Shown here in pieces: positions 43,002 to 52,125 of a DNA stretch of 57,622 bases. Within the stretch, counting starts at the first letter, position 1. Every line of letters starts with the position of its first letter. Position numbers and translations under genes: made by a program. The notes beneath the pieces were generated by a model that saw only the letters and a list, made by a program, of their open reading frames with translations, did no database searches and was not told the DNA's origin. The stretch comes from Bacillota bacterium. Lineage in GTDB: Bacteria; Bacillota; Desulfitobacteriia; Desulfitobacteriales; JAJXUE01. The DNA lies in NCBI GenBank assembly GCA_021811155.1, contig JAJZPO010000007.1, positions 1 to 57,622 on the forward strand, written 5' to 3'.

Positions 43002-44639
43002 TTATTCCACGCTCAGTATGTAATAATACAGGGGCTGCCCGCCGTCGTGTACTTCCACCTCGCTGTGGCCGAAATACCGGCGGAGCTCAGCGGCGAGCTC
43101 ATTTGCAGCCGCTTCGGCCACATCCTGGCCGTAAAAGACCGAAATCAAGTCCGCCTCTTCCCCGCCCATTTTCTCAACGAGTTCCACTGCCACCCGGGCA
43201 GGGTCTTCTCCGGTCAGGGCTATCTTGTCATCAATCAATCCCAGGATGTCCCCGGTCCTTATTTCATGTCCGTCAAACTGTGAGTCCCTGACCGCATAGG
43301 TTACCTCCCCCGACTTCAGGCTGCCGCAGCTTGCGTCCAGGGCCTGGGCGTTCTCTTCGAATGACGCCTCAGGCTCGAAGGCCAGGACAGCGCTGATACC
43401 CTGAGGTATGGACTTGGTCGGTACCACATGGACTTCCTTGTCTGTCAGGGATGCAGCTTGACCTGCAGCAAGGATAATGTTGCCGTTGTTAGGCAGAACG
43501 AACACCTTTTCAGCCCGGGTCCGGTTGATAGCATCCACCAGATCCTCCGTGCTGGGGTTCATGGTTTGCCCCCCCTGAATGATTTCGTCCACTCCCAGGC
43601 TGCGGAATATTTCCACCAGTCCCTGGCCTGCGGCTACGGTCACAATGCCCATGTCCTTCAGCGGCTCTTCCGGCTCGGCTGGGTTCTCTGCCAGGTTTTC
43701 CCCCTTCGAGGCATGCCGTTTGGCCTCGCTCTGTTCCCGCATGTTGTGAATTTGCACTTCATGCAGGCTGCCCAGCCGGACGCAATACTCAAGAATTTTG
43801 CCCGGGTGGTTGGTATGAATGTGAACCTTGGCCACATTTTCGGTCCCAACCACCAGCAGGCAGTCACCATCCCCCGCTAAGTCCTGCTTTATTCTTTCCA
43901 GTTGCAGGTCGGAACCTTTGACAATAAACTCAGTACAATACTGAAAGACAATTTCTTCCTCGCTTACGTCCGTCTGTACCGGTTGGACTGGCTGATCAAC
44001 CAAAGTCAGGGGTTGGATTTCCTTACCCGTTAAGGCTGCGAGCCAGCCTTCCAGAATCACCAAAAAGCCTTTTCCACCCGCATCCACAACTCCCGCCTGC
44101 TTGAGGGTTGGCAGCATGTCCGGTGTACGGGCCAGGGTCTCCTCCCCTTTGGCGAGGGCGGCTTCCAGCACTGCCTGTATTTCAGGCTTGCGCCTGGCTG
44201 CCTGAACAGCCTCTTTGGCGCTTTCCCGGGCAACTGTCAGGATGGTTCCCTCCACCGGCTTCATCACCGCTTTATAGGCTGTCTCCACACCCAGTTGCAG
44301 TGCACGGGCCAGCTCACCGGACGTGGCGCTATCCTTGCCCTCCAACCCTTTGGCAATGCCCCGGAATAGTTGGGACAGGATGACGCCTGAGTTTCCCCTT
44401 GCACCCATCAGAGAGCCCATGGATGCCGCGGCAGCCACCTGGGAAACCGTTGGATTGTCCAGGCCGACCGCCTCCCTGGCCGCGGACTGAACAGTCAAAA
44501 ACATATTTGTGCCGGTGTCCCCATCGGGTACCGGAAACACATTTAGGGCGTCCACCGCTTCTCTCTGCTGCTCCATGGCCCGGCTCCCGCCGAGTATCAT
44601 TTGCTGAAGCCGGCCGCCCGATAATTGCGATATTGCCAA
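43002..44639 (-). CDS. fakA: Fatty acid kinase FakA (YloV, DAK2/DhaL domain)
   Basis: A 545-residue protein. The N-terminal DhaL ATP-binding domain has FPVPDGDTGTNM (metal-binding Asp, about residue 35) and MGARGNSGVILSQLFRG. A middle domain (CTEFIVKG, HIHTNHPG) and a C-terminal DegV-like/DAK1-like domain follow. FakA phosphorylates fatty acids bound to FakB for lipid synthesis. The TTG start follows GGGAGGG at 4 nt. It follows the Asp23 gene by about 50 bp, as in Bacillus (yloU-yloV). Confidence 0.93.
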   Translation of the reverse strand: MAISQLSGGRLQQMILGGSRAMEQQREAVDALNVFPVPDGDTGTNMFLTVQSAAREAVGLDNPTVSQVAAAASMGSLMGARGNSGVILSQLFRGIAKGLEGKDSATSGELARALQLGVETAYKAVMKPVEGTILTVARESAKEAVQAARRKPEIQAVLEAALAKGEETLARTPDMLPTLKQAGVVDAGGKGFLVILEGWLAALTGKEIQPLTLVDQPVQPVQTDVSEEEIVFQYCTEFIVKGSDLQLERIKQDLAGDGDCLLVVGTENVAKVHIHTNHPGKILEYCVRLGSLHEVQIHNMREQSEAKRHASKGENLAENPAEPEEPLKDMGIVTVAAGQGLVEIFRSLGVDEIIQGGQTMNPSTEDLVDAINRTRAEKVFVLPNNGNIILAAGQAASLTDKEVHVVPTKSIPQGISAVLAFEPEASFEENAQALDASCGSLKSGEVTYAVRDSQFDGHEIRTGDILGLIDDKIALTGEDPARVAVELVEKMGGEEADLISVFYGQDVAEAAANELAAELRRYFGHSEVEVHDGGQPLYYYILSVE

Positions 44640-44692
44640 GAAACCCTCCCGGCCTTCGTGTGCCGGGATTCACCTCCCCCTAAATCCAGGCC

Positions 44693-45049
44693 CTATTTAG
44701 CGACCCTTACGCCTTGAACGTTGACATTTACTAGAGCTACAGGCAGGCCGGTCATCTGTTCCACCGAAAAGCGCACCTTTTCCATTACATTATGGGCAAC
44801 TTCTGAAATTCTCACACCGTAGCTGACGATAATAAACACATCGATAACTACTTCGTTGTTTTCGATTCGCACCTGTACCCCTTTGGAGAGGGATTCCCTG
44901 CCGAGCAATTCGACAAACCCGTCTGAAATCTTCCTGGAAGCCATCCCCACCAGGCCATAACATTCCACAGCGGCAATTCCGGCGATTGTCGCAATTACCT
45001 CTTCGGAAATGTCAACCTTACCCAAAATGTTAGTAATCTCCTTCCCCAC
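44693..45049 (-). CDS. Asp23/Gls24 family protein YloU
   Basis: A 118-residue Asp23 protein with VDISEEVIATIAGIAAVECY, IIVSYGVRISEVAHNV and VNVQGVRVAK at the end, aligned along its length with Bacillus YloU. The start is a GTG at 45049. Asp23 proteins lie near the membrane and help envelope homeostasis; its constant partner here is fakA. Confidence 0.92.
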   Translation of the reverse strand: MGKEITNILGKVDISEEVIATIAGIAAVECYGLVGMASRKISDGFVELLGRESLSKGVQVRIENNEVVIDVFIIVSYGVRISEVAHNVMEKVRFSVEQMTGLPVALVNVNVQGVRVAK

Positions 45050-45219
45050 GCAGCGGCGCCCCCCTAACCAAATTTAGGAATCCCGTTGGTATAAATTATG
45101 AAGAAAGTGCAATTCTTATACTGCATAAAGCCTCAACGACTTGGCAGTATTCGACGCATTGCTTCAATTTTCCTGCTTTCTGGTCCTAACCGCCTCACAG
45201 GCCGGCAGGCAAAATTCAA

Positions 45220-45236
45220 GGCGCCCTTAAGGCGCC
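45220..45236. terminator. Weak hairpin in the gap between the DUF1858 and Asp23 genes
   Basis: GGCGCC/GGCGCC stem with a 5-nt CTTAA loop. On the minus strand it lies 72 bp after the DUF1858 stop and is followed by TTGAATTTT. The 258-bp gap shows no gene. Confidence 0.4.
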
Positions 45237-45307
45237 CGTACCGGTTTCGAATTAGCCGCAACGGAAAAGCAAGATCCACACTTCAGCCAAGCAGGTCCTT
45301 CAACCGT

Positions 45308-45499
45308 TTAGTCCAGTTCGTTTAGCTCCTTTAGGAGGAGTTCAAGATTGATTTCATGGCTCCTGGCGCCCATTTCGATGCTTTCAAACTCCGAACCAAG
45401 GCAATCAATGCAATGCATACCGTGTTTGACGAATATTTCCCTGGAGTAAGGTTTTGACTGCAGTACTTCCATGATGGACGAGTCTTTTGTAATCAGCAT
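45308..45499 (-). CDS. DUF1858 domain protein
   Basis: A 63-residue protein, MLITKDSSIMEVLQSKPYSR then EIFVKHGMHCIDCLGSEFES, with the C-x-x-C signature of DUF1858 (N-terminal domain of the ScdA/RIC di-iron repair family and stand-alone proteins). The ATG at 45499 follows GAGGGGG. It may bind iron or act in Fe-S repair; this is inferred from family context only. Divergent from rpmB. Confidence 0.85.
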   Translation of the reverse strand: MLITKDSSIMEVLQSKPYSREIFVKHGMHCIDCLGSEFESIEMGARSHEINLELLLKELNELD

Positions 45500-45595
45500 G
45501 CGGTTACCCCCTCGGCTGAATTCGCTGCCCTGTTGCAAATTTATTCTGCGTCCTGGGTTTCTTTCCTGCTTTATGTTATTAAAAAAGGAAATTTC

Positions 45596-45624
45596 TTGCC
45601 ACCGGCCTGATTTTTTGATAAAAT
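45596..45624 (+). promoter_or_regulatory. Sigma-A promoter of rpmB
   Basis: TTGCCA (45596-45601), 17-bp spacer and TAAAAT (45619-45624); start near 45631, about 63 nt before the rpmB GTG. Confidence 0.72.
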
Positions 45625-45693
45625 GAAGCAGTGATTTTTGACCCGTTGTTTTTTGCCACTGCGGGCAGACTAGGGTGCAAAGGAGGTTTGAAG

Positions 45694-45885
45694 GTGGCCA
45701 AGGTTTGTGATATATGCGGCAAAGGGATTGTCACCGGCATTCAGGTCAGCCATTCCCACATTCGTACCAAGCGGACCTGGAATCCCAACCTGCAAAAGGT
45801 GCGGGCTATTATCGACGGCACCCCTACCCGGGTGAAAGTTTGCACCAGATGCCTGCGTTCCGGAAAAGTTCAACGCGCTATGTAA
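45694..45885 (+). CDS. rpmB: 50S ribosomal protein L28 (zinc-binding form)
   Basis: A 63-residue L28 with [31 protein letters not shown] and [13 protein letters not shown]. All four zinc cysteines are kept (C+ form). The GTG at 45694 follows AAAGGAGG; the longer open frame is not used. It has its own promoter and terminator. Confidence 0.96.
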   Translation: MAKVCDICGKGIVTGIQVSHSHIRTKRTWNPNLQKVRAIIDGTPTRVKVCTRCLRSGKVQRAM

Positions 45886-45894
45886 ACCGCCTAA

Positions 45895-45928
45895 AAGGCC
45901 TTAAGCAACTAAGCTTAAGGCCTTTTTT
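45895..45928. terminator. Terminator of rpmB
   Basis: Perfect 12-bp stem AAGGCCTTAAGC/GCTTAAGGCCTT (45895-45906, 45913-45924) with T-run, facing also the minus-strand small gene that ends at 45944. Confidence 0.88.
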
Positions 45929-45943
45929 GTGTGTCCCCGTGTC

Positions 45944-46108
45944 CTAGCGGAAGGGTGACTTTTCCGGTATCACAGATGGGTGTTTTCTCCCCTGTGTTTG
46001 CACGTTCTGATCGATGTTCCGCTCTTTCTGGCTGTCAAACTCAGTAAAAATCCGGTCATGAATGGTCTGCGGCTGTTTGGCTCTTAGGTTTTTCTTGTTG
46101 GTGCCCAA
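45944..46108 (-). CDS. Small hydrophilic protein of unknown function
   Basis: A 54-residue charged protein (GTNKKNLRAKQPQTIHDRIF then TEFDSQKERNIDQ) without cysteines or membrane segments. AAAGGAGG (46116-46123) is 7 nt before a TTG at 46108 and only 1 nt before an ATG at 46114, so TTG is the likely start. The strong RBS and the shared terminator support a real gene. Composition would suit a small spore or nucleic-acid-binding protein, but I recognise no family. Confidence 0.55.
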   Translation of the reverse strand: MGTNKKNLRAKQPQTIHDRIFTEFDSQKERNIDQNVQTQGRKHPSVIPEKSPFR

Positions 46109-46174
46109 TTTCATTCCTCCTTTTCTGTCCATATTCTGCCCCGTAAGCTCTTGGATAATCAGAAATACAGGCTG

Positions 46175-46840
46175 TTAAGTGGCTTTCCCTCTATCCAAAC
46201 TGCCCGCATCCCTGGATTTGACTGTCAGCAGCAAGCCTTCAGCAAACTTTACCCGGGCTGTTTTTGCAGTCAGGACATTGCTGATGCCATAGGGGTTGCC
46301 GATTTCGAATACTCCGTCCTTGACCGCATATTTTAGGTTTTCTGTGTTGACTCCGGTCACCCTGGTGGTCAAGGGCAGCAGGGATACCTCCTCTCCGGGT
46401 TCACCCTCAATTAAGGCCTCTTTTTCCCAGAGCCGGATATCGTTGTTCTCATCCAGCACAATTCCTTCTACCCCATGGGCATGGAGGGAAGCCAGAACAG
46501 AGAGGTTGCCAAGAGTATGGTCCAGCCTTTTTCCGGTAGCGGCGAGGAGAAGAACTGTTTTTGCCCCCCGGGCCACCGCTTCCGCCAGGGCAAGCTGTAA
46601 ATCTGTCTGGTCTTTTTCTTTTGGATACTGCTTTACGGGCACTCCTGCCGTCCTGTAATGCTCCAGTATTTCCGGTCTGACAGAATCCAAGTCGCCTACA
46701 ATGACTAGCGGCATCAGCCCCAGGCGGTAGGCGTGATTGGTCCCACCATCAGCGCAAATCAGCGCGTCCAAGCCATTGACCACTGAACCCAGCCAGGCAT
46801 AATCCTCAACACTGCCATTGCACAGTATTCCAACCCGCAT
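46175..46840 (-). CDS. thiN: Thiamine pyrophosphokinase
   Basis: A 221-residue ThiN. ICADGGTNHAYRLGL, VIVGDLDSV, KEKDQTDLQLAL and GKRLDHTLGNLSVL are the catalytic and substrate motifs; a C-terminal thiamine-binding domain has ISNVLTAKTARV. It transfers pyrophosphate from ATP to thiamine. The ATG at 46840 follows GGAGGGTG; the ORF is open further upstream through a hairpin cluster. Confidence 0.94.
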   Translation of the reverse strand: MRVGILCNGSVEDYAWLGSVVNGLDALICADGGTNHAYRLGLMPLVIVGDLDSVRPEILEHYRTAGVPVKQYPKEKDQTDLQLALAEAVARGAKTVLLLAATGKRLDHTLGNLSVLASLHAHGVEGIVLDENNDIRLWEKEALIEGEPGEEVSLLPLTTRVTGVNTENLKYAVKDGVFEIGNPYGISNVLTAKTARVKFAEGLLLTVKSRDAGSLDRGKAT

Positions 46841-46864
46841 ATGCGTCACCCTCCAAGTTAACAA

Positions 46865-47041
46865 GAAATGCGCGCTTCGTTTTTCCTCAGCGCGCGCATT
46901 TCCCTGCCGAGGCTGAGACATGCATGTTTAGTCTCAGCCTCTCTAGGACTAGGATCGCGCTAGCCTCGACCCTTCTTTCGGGTTTGCGCGATCCGTCGCA
47001 GCACCGTGATAAATATACTCGGCAAAAGTTGCCGAGTATAT
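46865..47041. repeat. Cluster of four strong hairpins between rpe and thiN
   Basis: Four separate inverted repeats follow each other: 11 bp (46865-46875/46892-46902), 11 bp (46909-46919/46931-46941), 9 bp with an inner stem (46952-46960/46986-46994), and 13 bp with a 3-nt loop (47013-47025/47029-47041). The last, read on the minus strand, lies 90 bp after the rpe stop and is followed by TTTATC, so it may end the rpe transcript. The others have no obvious role. No gene is seen in this 290-bp gap. Confidence 0.7.
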
Positions 47042-47130
47042 CCTTTTCTGAGGTAAAACTAAAAGCGCCCGGCACAGATGGGACGCTTACTGGCAAGGGC
47101 CACGGCCCTCTTTCTATCGAACACACAAAC

Positions 47131-47826
47131 TTATGCATGCCCATGCTGCCGTGCCTGCCGCAGCGCCAGACCGTTTTGACCTTGCTCCCTGATTTGGCGC
47201 ACCGCACCGGAGATGTCCCCTGTGCCGAATACAGCCGAGCCGGCCACCAGCACGGTTGCGCCCGCTTTTGCGACCAGCGGCGCGGTCGCAGCGGAAATAC
47301 CTCCATCCACTTCGATTTCCGCTCCTAAGCCATACTGTTCCAGATGCTTGGCCAGGATCTCAATTTTGGGGACCACGCTGTTGATAAACTTCTGCCCGCC
47401 GAATCCAGGGTTAACCGTCATCAATAACAACAAATCAACATCTTCAACCACATACTTGATCGCATCAAGGGGGGTCGCAGGATTTAAGGCAACCCCGGCT
47501 CTGATGCCGAGGGATTTTATCTGGTGTATTGTTCGGTGCAGATGCCTCGCGGCTTCGGCGTGAACAGTGATGATGTCCGCGCCGGCCCTGGCGAAATCCT
47601 CCACATAGCGGTCCGGCTCCTCAATCATCAGGTGAACATCGAATGCCAGCTTAACATGGGGCCTGAGAGCATTCACTACCCCAGGGCCAATAGTGATATT
47701 GGGCACAAAGTGTCCGTCCATTACATCGACATGCAGGTACTCGGCGCCGGCCTCAGCCGCTTGCCGGACATCGGACAAAAGGTTGGCGAAGTCAGCTGAC
47801 AAAATAGAAGGGGCCAGTTTAATCAA
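47131..47826 (-). CDS. rpe: Ribulose-phosphate 3-epimerase
   Basis: A 231-residue TIM barrel with KLAPSILSADF, HVDVMDGHFVPNITIG, LMTVNPGFGGQKFI and EVDGGI. It interconverts ribulose-5-phosphate and xylulose-5-phosphate in the pentose phosphate pathway, using a divalent metal. TTG start at 47826 with GGAG upstream, 2 bp after rsgA. Confidence 0.95.
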   Translation of the reverse strand: MIKLAPSILSADFANLLSDVRQAAEAGAEYLHVDVMDGHFVPNITIGPGVVNALRPHVKLAFDVHLMIEEPDRYVEDFARAGADIITVHAEAARHLHRTIHQIKSLGIRAGVALNPATPLDAIKYVVEDVDLLLLMTVNPGFGGQKFINSVVPKIEILAKHLEQYGLGAEIEVDGGISAATAPLVAKAGATVLVAGSAVFGTGDISGAVRQIREQGQNGLALRQARQHGHA

Positions 47827-47828
47827 GT

Positions 47829-48704
47829 TCAGTATCTCCTCTCCTGCTCGATCACTTCCGTCAAAAAAGCCAGGTAATCGGCATAGCGTTTACTGTCTAT
47901 CCTGCCCAGTTCCACCGCTGCCTTAACCGCGCACTGGGGTTCCAGCCGGTGCAGGCAGGTCGAAAACTTGCACTGAGGCGCATGTTCAAGGAATTCCGGG
48001 AAAAACCGGGACAGTTCCTCCCTTTGCATTGGCGGCAGGTCCAAGCTGCTGAACCCGGGGGTATCCGCCACCAATCCCCCTCCATCCAAAGGTATCAGTT
48101 CCACATGCCTGGTGGTGTGGCGTCCCCGCCTCAGTTTGGCGCTCACCTCGCCTGTCTTCAGCTGCAGGCCCGGATGCACGGCGTTGAGCAGGGAAGATTT
48201 TCCCACCCCGGAAGGGCCCGCGAAAACGCTGGTCTTGCCCTCCAACACCCGGCGCAGTTCTTCAACACCCTGCCCTGATTTGGCTGAAACCAGGATTACC
48301 TCGTAACCGATGCTGCGGTAAAGTTCTACCGCTGCGTCTGTTTCAGGCGGCAGAGCCAGATCAGCCTTGTTAAAGCAAACTACCGGATTAACACCCGCGG
48401 CTTCGGCCTGAATCAAAATCCTGTCCAGCAGGTTCCGGTCAGGCTGCGGCGTGACCAGCGCAAAAACCACAATCACCTGCTCCACGTTGGCAACCGGGGG
48501 ACGGACCAAAGCGTTCGTCCTGGGCAGCACCTCTTCGATTACCCCCTTGTGCCCCTTAAGGGGTGAAATTTTCACCCGGTCCCCGGGCAAAAAGTCCTGG
48601 GCATGAAGGCGGAAGCGCCCCCGCAGGGAGCACTCCCAAAGCTTTTCACCGGCCTGCACATAATAAAACCCGCTGTAACCTTTTAGAATAATTCCTTCCG
48701 ACAT
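47829..48704 (-). CDS. rsgA: Ribosome small subunit GTPase RsgA
   Basis: A 291-residue circularly permuted GTPase: OB domain (about 1-65), then G4 CFNKADLA, G1 FAGPSGVGKSSLLNAV and G3 ADTPGFSSLDLP, with a C-terminal zinc region CKFSTCLHRLEPQC. It helps late 30S assembly. The start is ATG with GAGG upstream. The order prkC-rsgA-rpe-thiN is the Bacillus order. Confidence 0.95.
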   Translation of the reverse strand: MSEGIILKGYSGFYYVQAGEKLWECSLRGRFRLHAQDFLPGDRVKISPLKGHKGVIEEVLPRTNALVRPPVANVEQVIVVFALVTPQPDRNLLDRILIQAEAAGVNPVVCFNKADLALPPETDAAVELYRSIGYEVILVSAKSGQGVEELRRVLEGKTSVFAGPSGVGKSSLLNAVHPGLQLKTGEVSAKLRRGRHTTRHVELIPLDGGGLVADTPGFSSLDLPPMQREELSRFFPEFLEHAPQCKFSTCLHRLEPQCAVKAAVELGRIDSKRYADYLAFLTEVIEQERRY

Positions 48705-48726
48705 GCAAAAACCTCAATAAATGTAA

Positions 48727-50619
48727 TCAGGGATAATCCCGTTCAAACATCTTTACCCCGTCCACAAAAATCTGCAGCGTAGCGGTAGGATAGTACTGAA
48801 TGTCCTTATTATAGGGCGTGCCGGGCTGGTAGGCAAAGCTGTCCACGTCTGTCCAGCCCCTGTAGTCGTGCAGCTTGATTACCACCATGTGCGGCTTTTC
48901 ATCGGTTGGCACCGTCATGGACAACAGCTGGGTGACATCCTTGGCCAGGAGCATCTTGGCCACCGGCCCGGGGCCGGAACTAATCACCAGTGTTACCGCA
49001 GAACCCTGGAGCACACTTTCGCCCGGCTTGGGATTGGAGTCGATAACATAGCCCTGGGGATAGTCTGTGCTCTGCTTAGTGTCCGTGTTTACGGTCATCT
49101 TGCCCAGGGCCTGGAATGCCGCGTCCTCTGTCATCCCGATCACCGCGGGCATCTGAATAGTCTGGTCTTTTGGTCCTTTGCTCACCTGCAGGGTAATCGC
49201 GCCGTCTTTGGGCCAGGAGGTGTTGGATCCGGGATCCTGGCCAACAACAATGCCCTCAGCCACATCATTCCTGGTTACATACTGAATTGTGGGGTTTGTG
49301 GTGAACCCAGCCTGGCTCAGCATGTTCAGGGCCGTGTCCTTATCAATCTTGTTCCCGCTCAAATCCGGCATGGCAGCGGTAGCCGGACCCTGGCTCACCC
49401 ATACCGCCAAATCGGTGCGGGCAACCTTAATTACCGTGTTGGAGGCCGGATACTGGCGGAAAATGCGGCCTGCCGGCTCTTGGCTGTTGGTCTGATAGGT
49501 TACATTCTCAGCGCTGATGTGCAGCCCGGCAAGCTTGAGCTTTTGTGCCGCCTGGTCTACCGTCAGATGGGAAAGGTCAGGCATCTGTGTTTCCGCTCCA
49601 AAGATGTAAGACCTTACCGATGCATAGGCTCCGCCCACCAATAAGGACAGAAGAATTACAATAAGGGCAACCCAGCCGGCAGCCCTGAGCTTTCTTTTGG
49701 GTTTGACTGCCCCTGCCGGGGCCGCTTCCTTTACCGGACGCATCACTTGGGTCATTTGATCTCCCTCCACCCGCTTGCCGGGTTTGAAGGGCAGAGCGCT
49801 CATTCCCTGGGCAACCCGCTGCAAGTCTTGCTTGAATTGTTTGGCGTCAGCATAACGGTCTTCAGGGTACTTGGATATGGCCCGCAATATCACTTGTTCA
49901 AGATTGGCCGGAACCGCCGGGTTCAGCGCCGAGGGCGGCTTGGGTTCATCGGTCATGTGCTTGAGGGCAATTGAAATCGGGCTTTCGCCGTCAAAGGGCA
50001 GGCCCCCCGTAACCATTTCGTACAAAATTATGCCAAGGGAATAAAGGTCCGACTGCTCATTCGTGGCCTCGCCCCTGGCCTGCTCCGGCGAAAAATAGTG
50101 CACTGACCCGACGATAGTCCCGGTATGGGTTACCGTAGCTGACGATGCAGCCCGGGCAATGCCAAAGTCCGTCACCTTGGCCCGCCCGTCGGAAGCCAAG
50201 AGGATGTTATGGGGCTTGATGTCCCGGTGGATTATCTGGTGCTTGTGGGCGTGGTCCAAGGCGTCACAGATCTGTTTTGAGATATCCAAAGCCTGCTCTA
50301 TGGGCAAAGGGGCATGTTCCTTGATGTATTCCTTCAGGTTAGGACCGTCGATAAACTCCATCACGATGTATTCCTGGTCCTGGTCCATACCCACATCGTA
50401 AATCGAGACAATGTTCGGGTGGGATAAGCTGGCGACTGCCTGGGCTTCCCGGCGAAAACGCCGGGTAAAGTCTTCATCGCTGGCAAATTGTTCCCGCAGC
50501 ACCTTCACCGTGACAACACGGTTTAAGACCGTGTCCTGCGCCTTGTATACCACAGCCATACCGCCCGCGCCCAATTTACTGATAACCTGGTACCTGCCGT
50601 TGCCAAAGCTTTTGTTCAA
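48727..50619 (-). CDS. prkC: PASTA-domain Ser/Thr protein kinase PrkC
   Basis: A 630-residue membrane kinase. The N-terminal Hanks kinase (about 10-270) has LGAGGMAVVYKA, HRDIKPHNILL and VTDFGIARA. A single membrane helix lies near 330-352, followed by three PASTA domains (about 355-565) that bind muropeptides or lipid II outside, and a C-terminal tail of about 60 residues. It senses cell-wall fragments and drives growth, division and spore germination. TTG start with AAGGTGA upstream. Its phosphatase is encoded three genes upstream. Confidence 0.95.
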   Translation of the reverse strand: MNKSFGNGRYQVISKLGAGGMAVVYKAQDTVLNRVVTVKVLREQFASDEDFTRRFRREAQAVASLSHPNIVSIYDVGMDQDQEYIVMEFIDGPNLKEYIKEHAPLPIEQALDISKQICDALDHAHKHQIIHRDIKPHNILLASDGRAKVTDFGIARAASSATVTHTGTIVGSVHYFSPEQARGEATNEQSDLYSLGIILYEMVTGGLPFDGESPISIALKHMTDEPKPPSALNPAVPANLEQVILRAISKYPEDRYADAKQFKQDLQRVAQGMSALPFKPGKRVEGDQMTQVMRPVKEAAPAGAVKPKRKLRAAGWVALIVILLSLLVGGAYASVRSYIFGAETQMPDLSHLTVDQAAQKLKLAGLHISAENVTYQTNSQEPAGRIFRQYPASNTVIKVARTDLAVWVSQGPATAAMPDLSGNKIDKDTALNMLSQAGFTTNPTIQYVTRNDVAEGIVVGQDPGSNTSWPKDGAITLQVSKGPKDQTIQMPAVIGMTEDAAFQALGKMTVNTDTKQSTDYPQGYVIDSNPKPGESVLQGSAVTLVISSGPGPVAKMLLAKDVTQLLSMTVPTDEKPHMVVIKLHDYRGWTDVDSFAYQPGTPYNKDIQYYPTATLQIFVDGVKMFERDYP

Positions 50620-50625
50620 AGGCCG

Positions 50626-52125
50626 TCACCTTCTTTCACTTAATGCAGCTAGAATCATATCTCGGGCAATCGGGCCGGCCGAACCTCCACCGGTTTTGCC
50701 GTGTTCAACTACAACTGCCACGGCGATCACCGGGTCTTCCGCAGGGGCGTAGGCCACGAACCAGCCATGGGGCGCTTTCGTCGCATTACCCAATTCGGCG
50801 GTTCCGGTCTTGGCTGCTATCTGAACGCCGTCAATAGCCAGACCTTTAGCTGTTCCATATTCCACAGCGTCTACCATACCTTCCCCGATCAGCTTGGCTT
50901 CAACGGGTGACAGGGGTGTCTGCCAAAGTTCGGGCCGGAACTGGTAAACCATTTCCTGTTTTGGGTTGATCACCTTTTCCACCAGCGCCGGCCGCATCAT
51001 CTTGCCGCCGTTGGCGATAGCGGCGCCGATCATGGCCATGTGGAGCGGCGTCACCTGAACCTCAGCTTGTCCGTACGAACTGTCCATGAGTTCTCCCAGT
51101 TTGAGCTTGGCAGGCACTCCGCTTTTGTTGATCGAACTGTTCCGGATACTCTTCGTGCCCAGTTCCCAGAGCGGAATCTGCTGCCCAAAGCCATACCTGC
51201 GGGCAGCGTCCAGGAAAGAACTGTCTCCCGCCAGGGCCGCCCGGGTAGCAAAGTAAGTATTTGACGACCGGGCCAGGGCGCTGAAAAAGTCCAACGAACC
51301 CATGCCTTCTCTAACCAGGTCCACGACTTCCCGGCTCTCACCGTTCGCCTCCACCCGATCCTTGCCTGTGTCCTCATAGACAGCATTGACATCCAGGCCC
51401 GCCCGCAGCAAACCGCCGGCGGTTACCAGTTTCATCACCGAACCGGGAGTATAGGTCACGCTCACAGCCTTGTTCACAAAAATCTGGTTGCCAACAGAGT
51501 TAATTTCCTGGTATTTTTGGTCGAGCTGATTGGGGTCAAAGGTTGGCGAACTGACCATTGCCAAAACTCTGCCGGTTTTCGGCTCAATGGCCACCGCAGC
51601 GCCGCTTTTTCCCTTAAAAGCCGCTGCTCCCGCCGCCTGGATCTTGGAGTCCAGGGTCAGCACCGCGTCGTTGCCCCGGCGCGGTTTATCGATAAGCTGC
51701 TGGGAAAGGGACTGGATGCTCTCCCCCGGTCCAAGCCCCAGCAAAAGCCTGTTCAAAGAATCCTCCAGGCCGCTTCTGGCATAGATGAAGGAATAACTTC
51801 CCACCACATGGGTAAACAAGTCTCCCTTGGGATAGAGGCGAATCTGGGCCGGGTACTGGTCACCGGGGGGACGGACTGTAGGTCCAAGCTTGCGGCCTAA
51901 AAGTTTTTCCGCCTCCCCGGGCGTACAACTTTTAGCCAATATTTCGCCGTTCCGGTCGAAAATTCCTCCACGCCAGATCTTCTGTTCCTCATAGACCGAG
52001 CGAAGATTACCCGGTTTAGCCAAAAGTTCATCCGCCTTGACCAACTGCCAGTATACAAGTCCGAGGCTCAAGATGCCAAAACAGAGGGTAATGCCTAGAA
52101 CCGCCCGCTTGATGCTTCTGGTCAT
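50626..52125 (-). CDS. Penicillin-binding protein, class B transpeptidase
   Basis: A 499-residue transpeptidase with one N-terminal membrane helix (about 8-28). Active-site motifs are TPGSVMKLV (S-x-x-K, about 227), ARSSNTYFA (S-x-N, about 287) and AAKTGTAEL (K-T-G, about 441). It pairs with the adjacent SEDS protein, whose stop overlaps its start as ATGA, to make septal or lateral peptidoglycan. Confidence 0.94.
   Translation of the reverse strand: MTRSIKRAVLGITLCFGILSLGLVYWQLVKADELLAKPGNLRSVYEEQKIWRGGIFDRNGEILAKSCTPGEAEKLLGRKLGPTVRPPGDQYPAQIRLYPKGDLFTHVVGSYSFIYARSGLEDSLNRLLLGLGPGESIQSLSQQLIDKPRRGNDAVLTLDSKIQAAGAAAFKGKSGAAVAIEPKTGRVLAMVSSPTFDPNQLDQKYQEINSVGNQIFVNKAVSVTYTPGSVMKLVTAGGLLRAGLDVNAVYEDTGKDRVEANGESREVVDLVREGMGSLDFFSALARSSNTYFATRAALAGDSSFLDAARRYGFGQQIPLWELGTKSIRNSSINKSGVPAKLKLGELMDSSYGQAEVQVTPLHMAMIGAAIANGGKMMRPALVEKVINPKQEMVYQFRPELWQTPLSPVEAKLIGEGMVDAVEYGTAKGLAIDGVQIAAKTGTAELGNATKAPHGWFVAYAPAEDPVIAVAVVVEHGKTGGGSAGPIARDMILAALSERR

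Noticed and set aside
45098-45325. A 75-residue plus-strand frame between the Asp23 and DUF1858 genes.
   Set aside because: It lacks an RBS, has no recognisable features and overlaps the end of the DUF1858 gene on the other strand.
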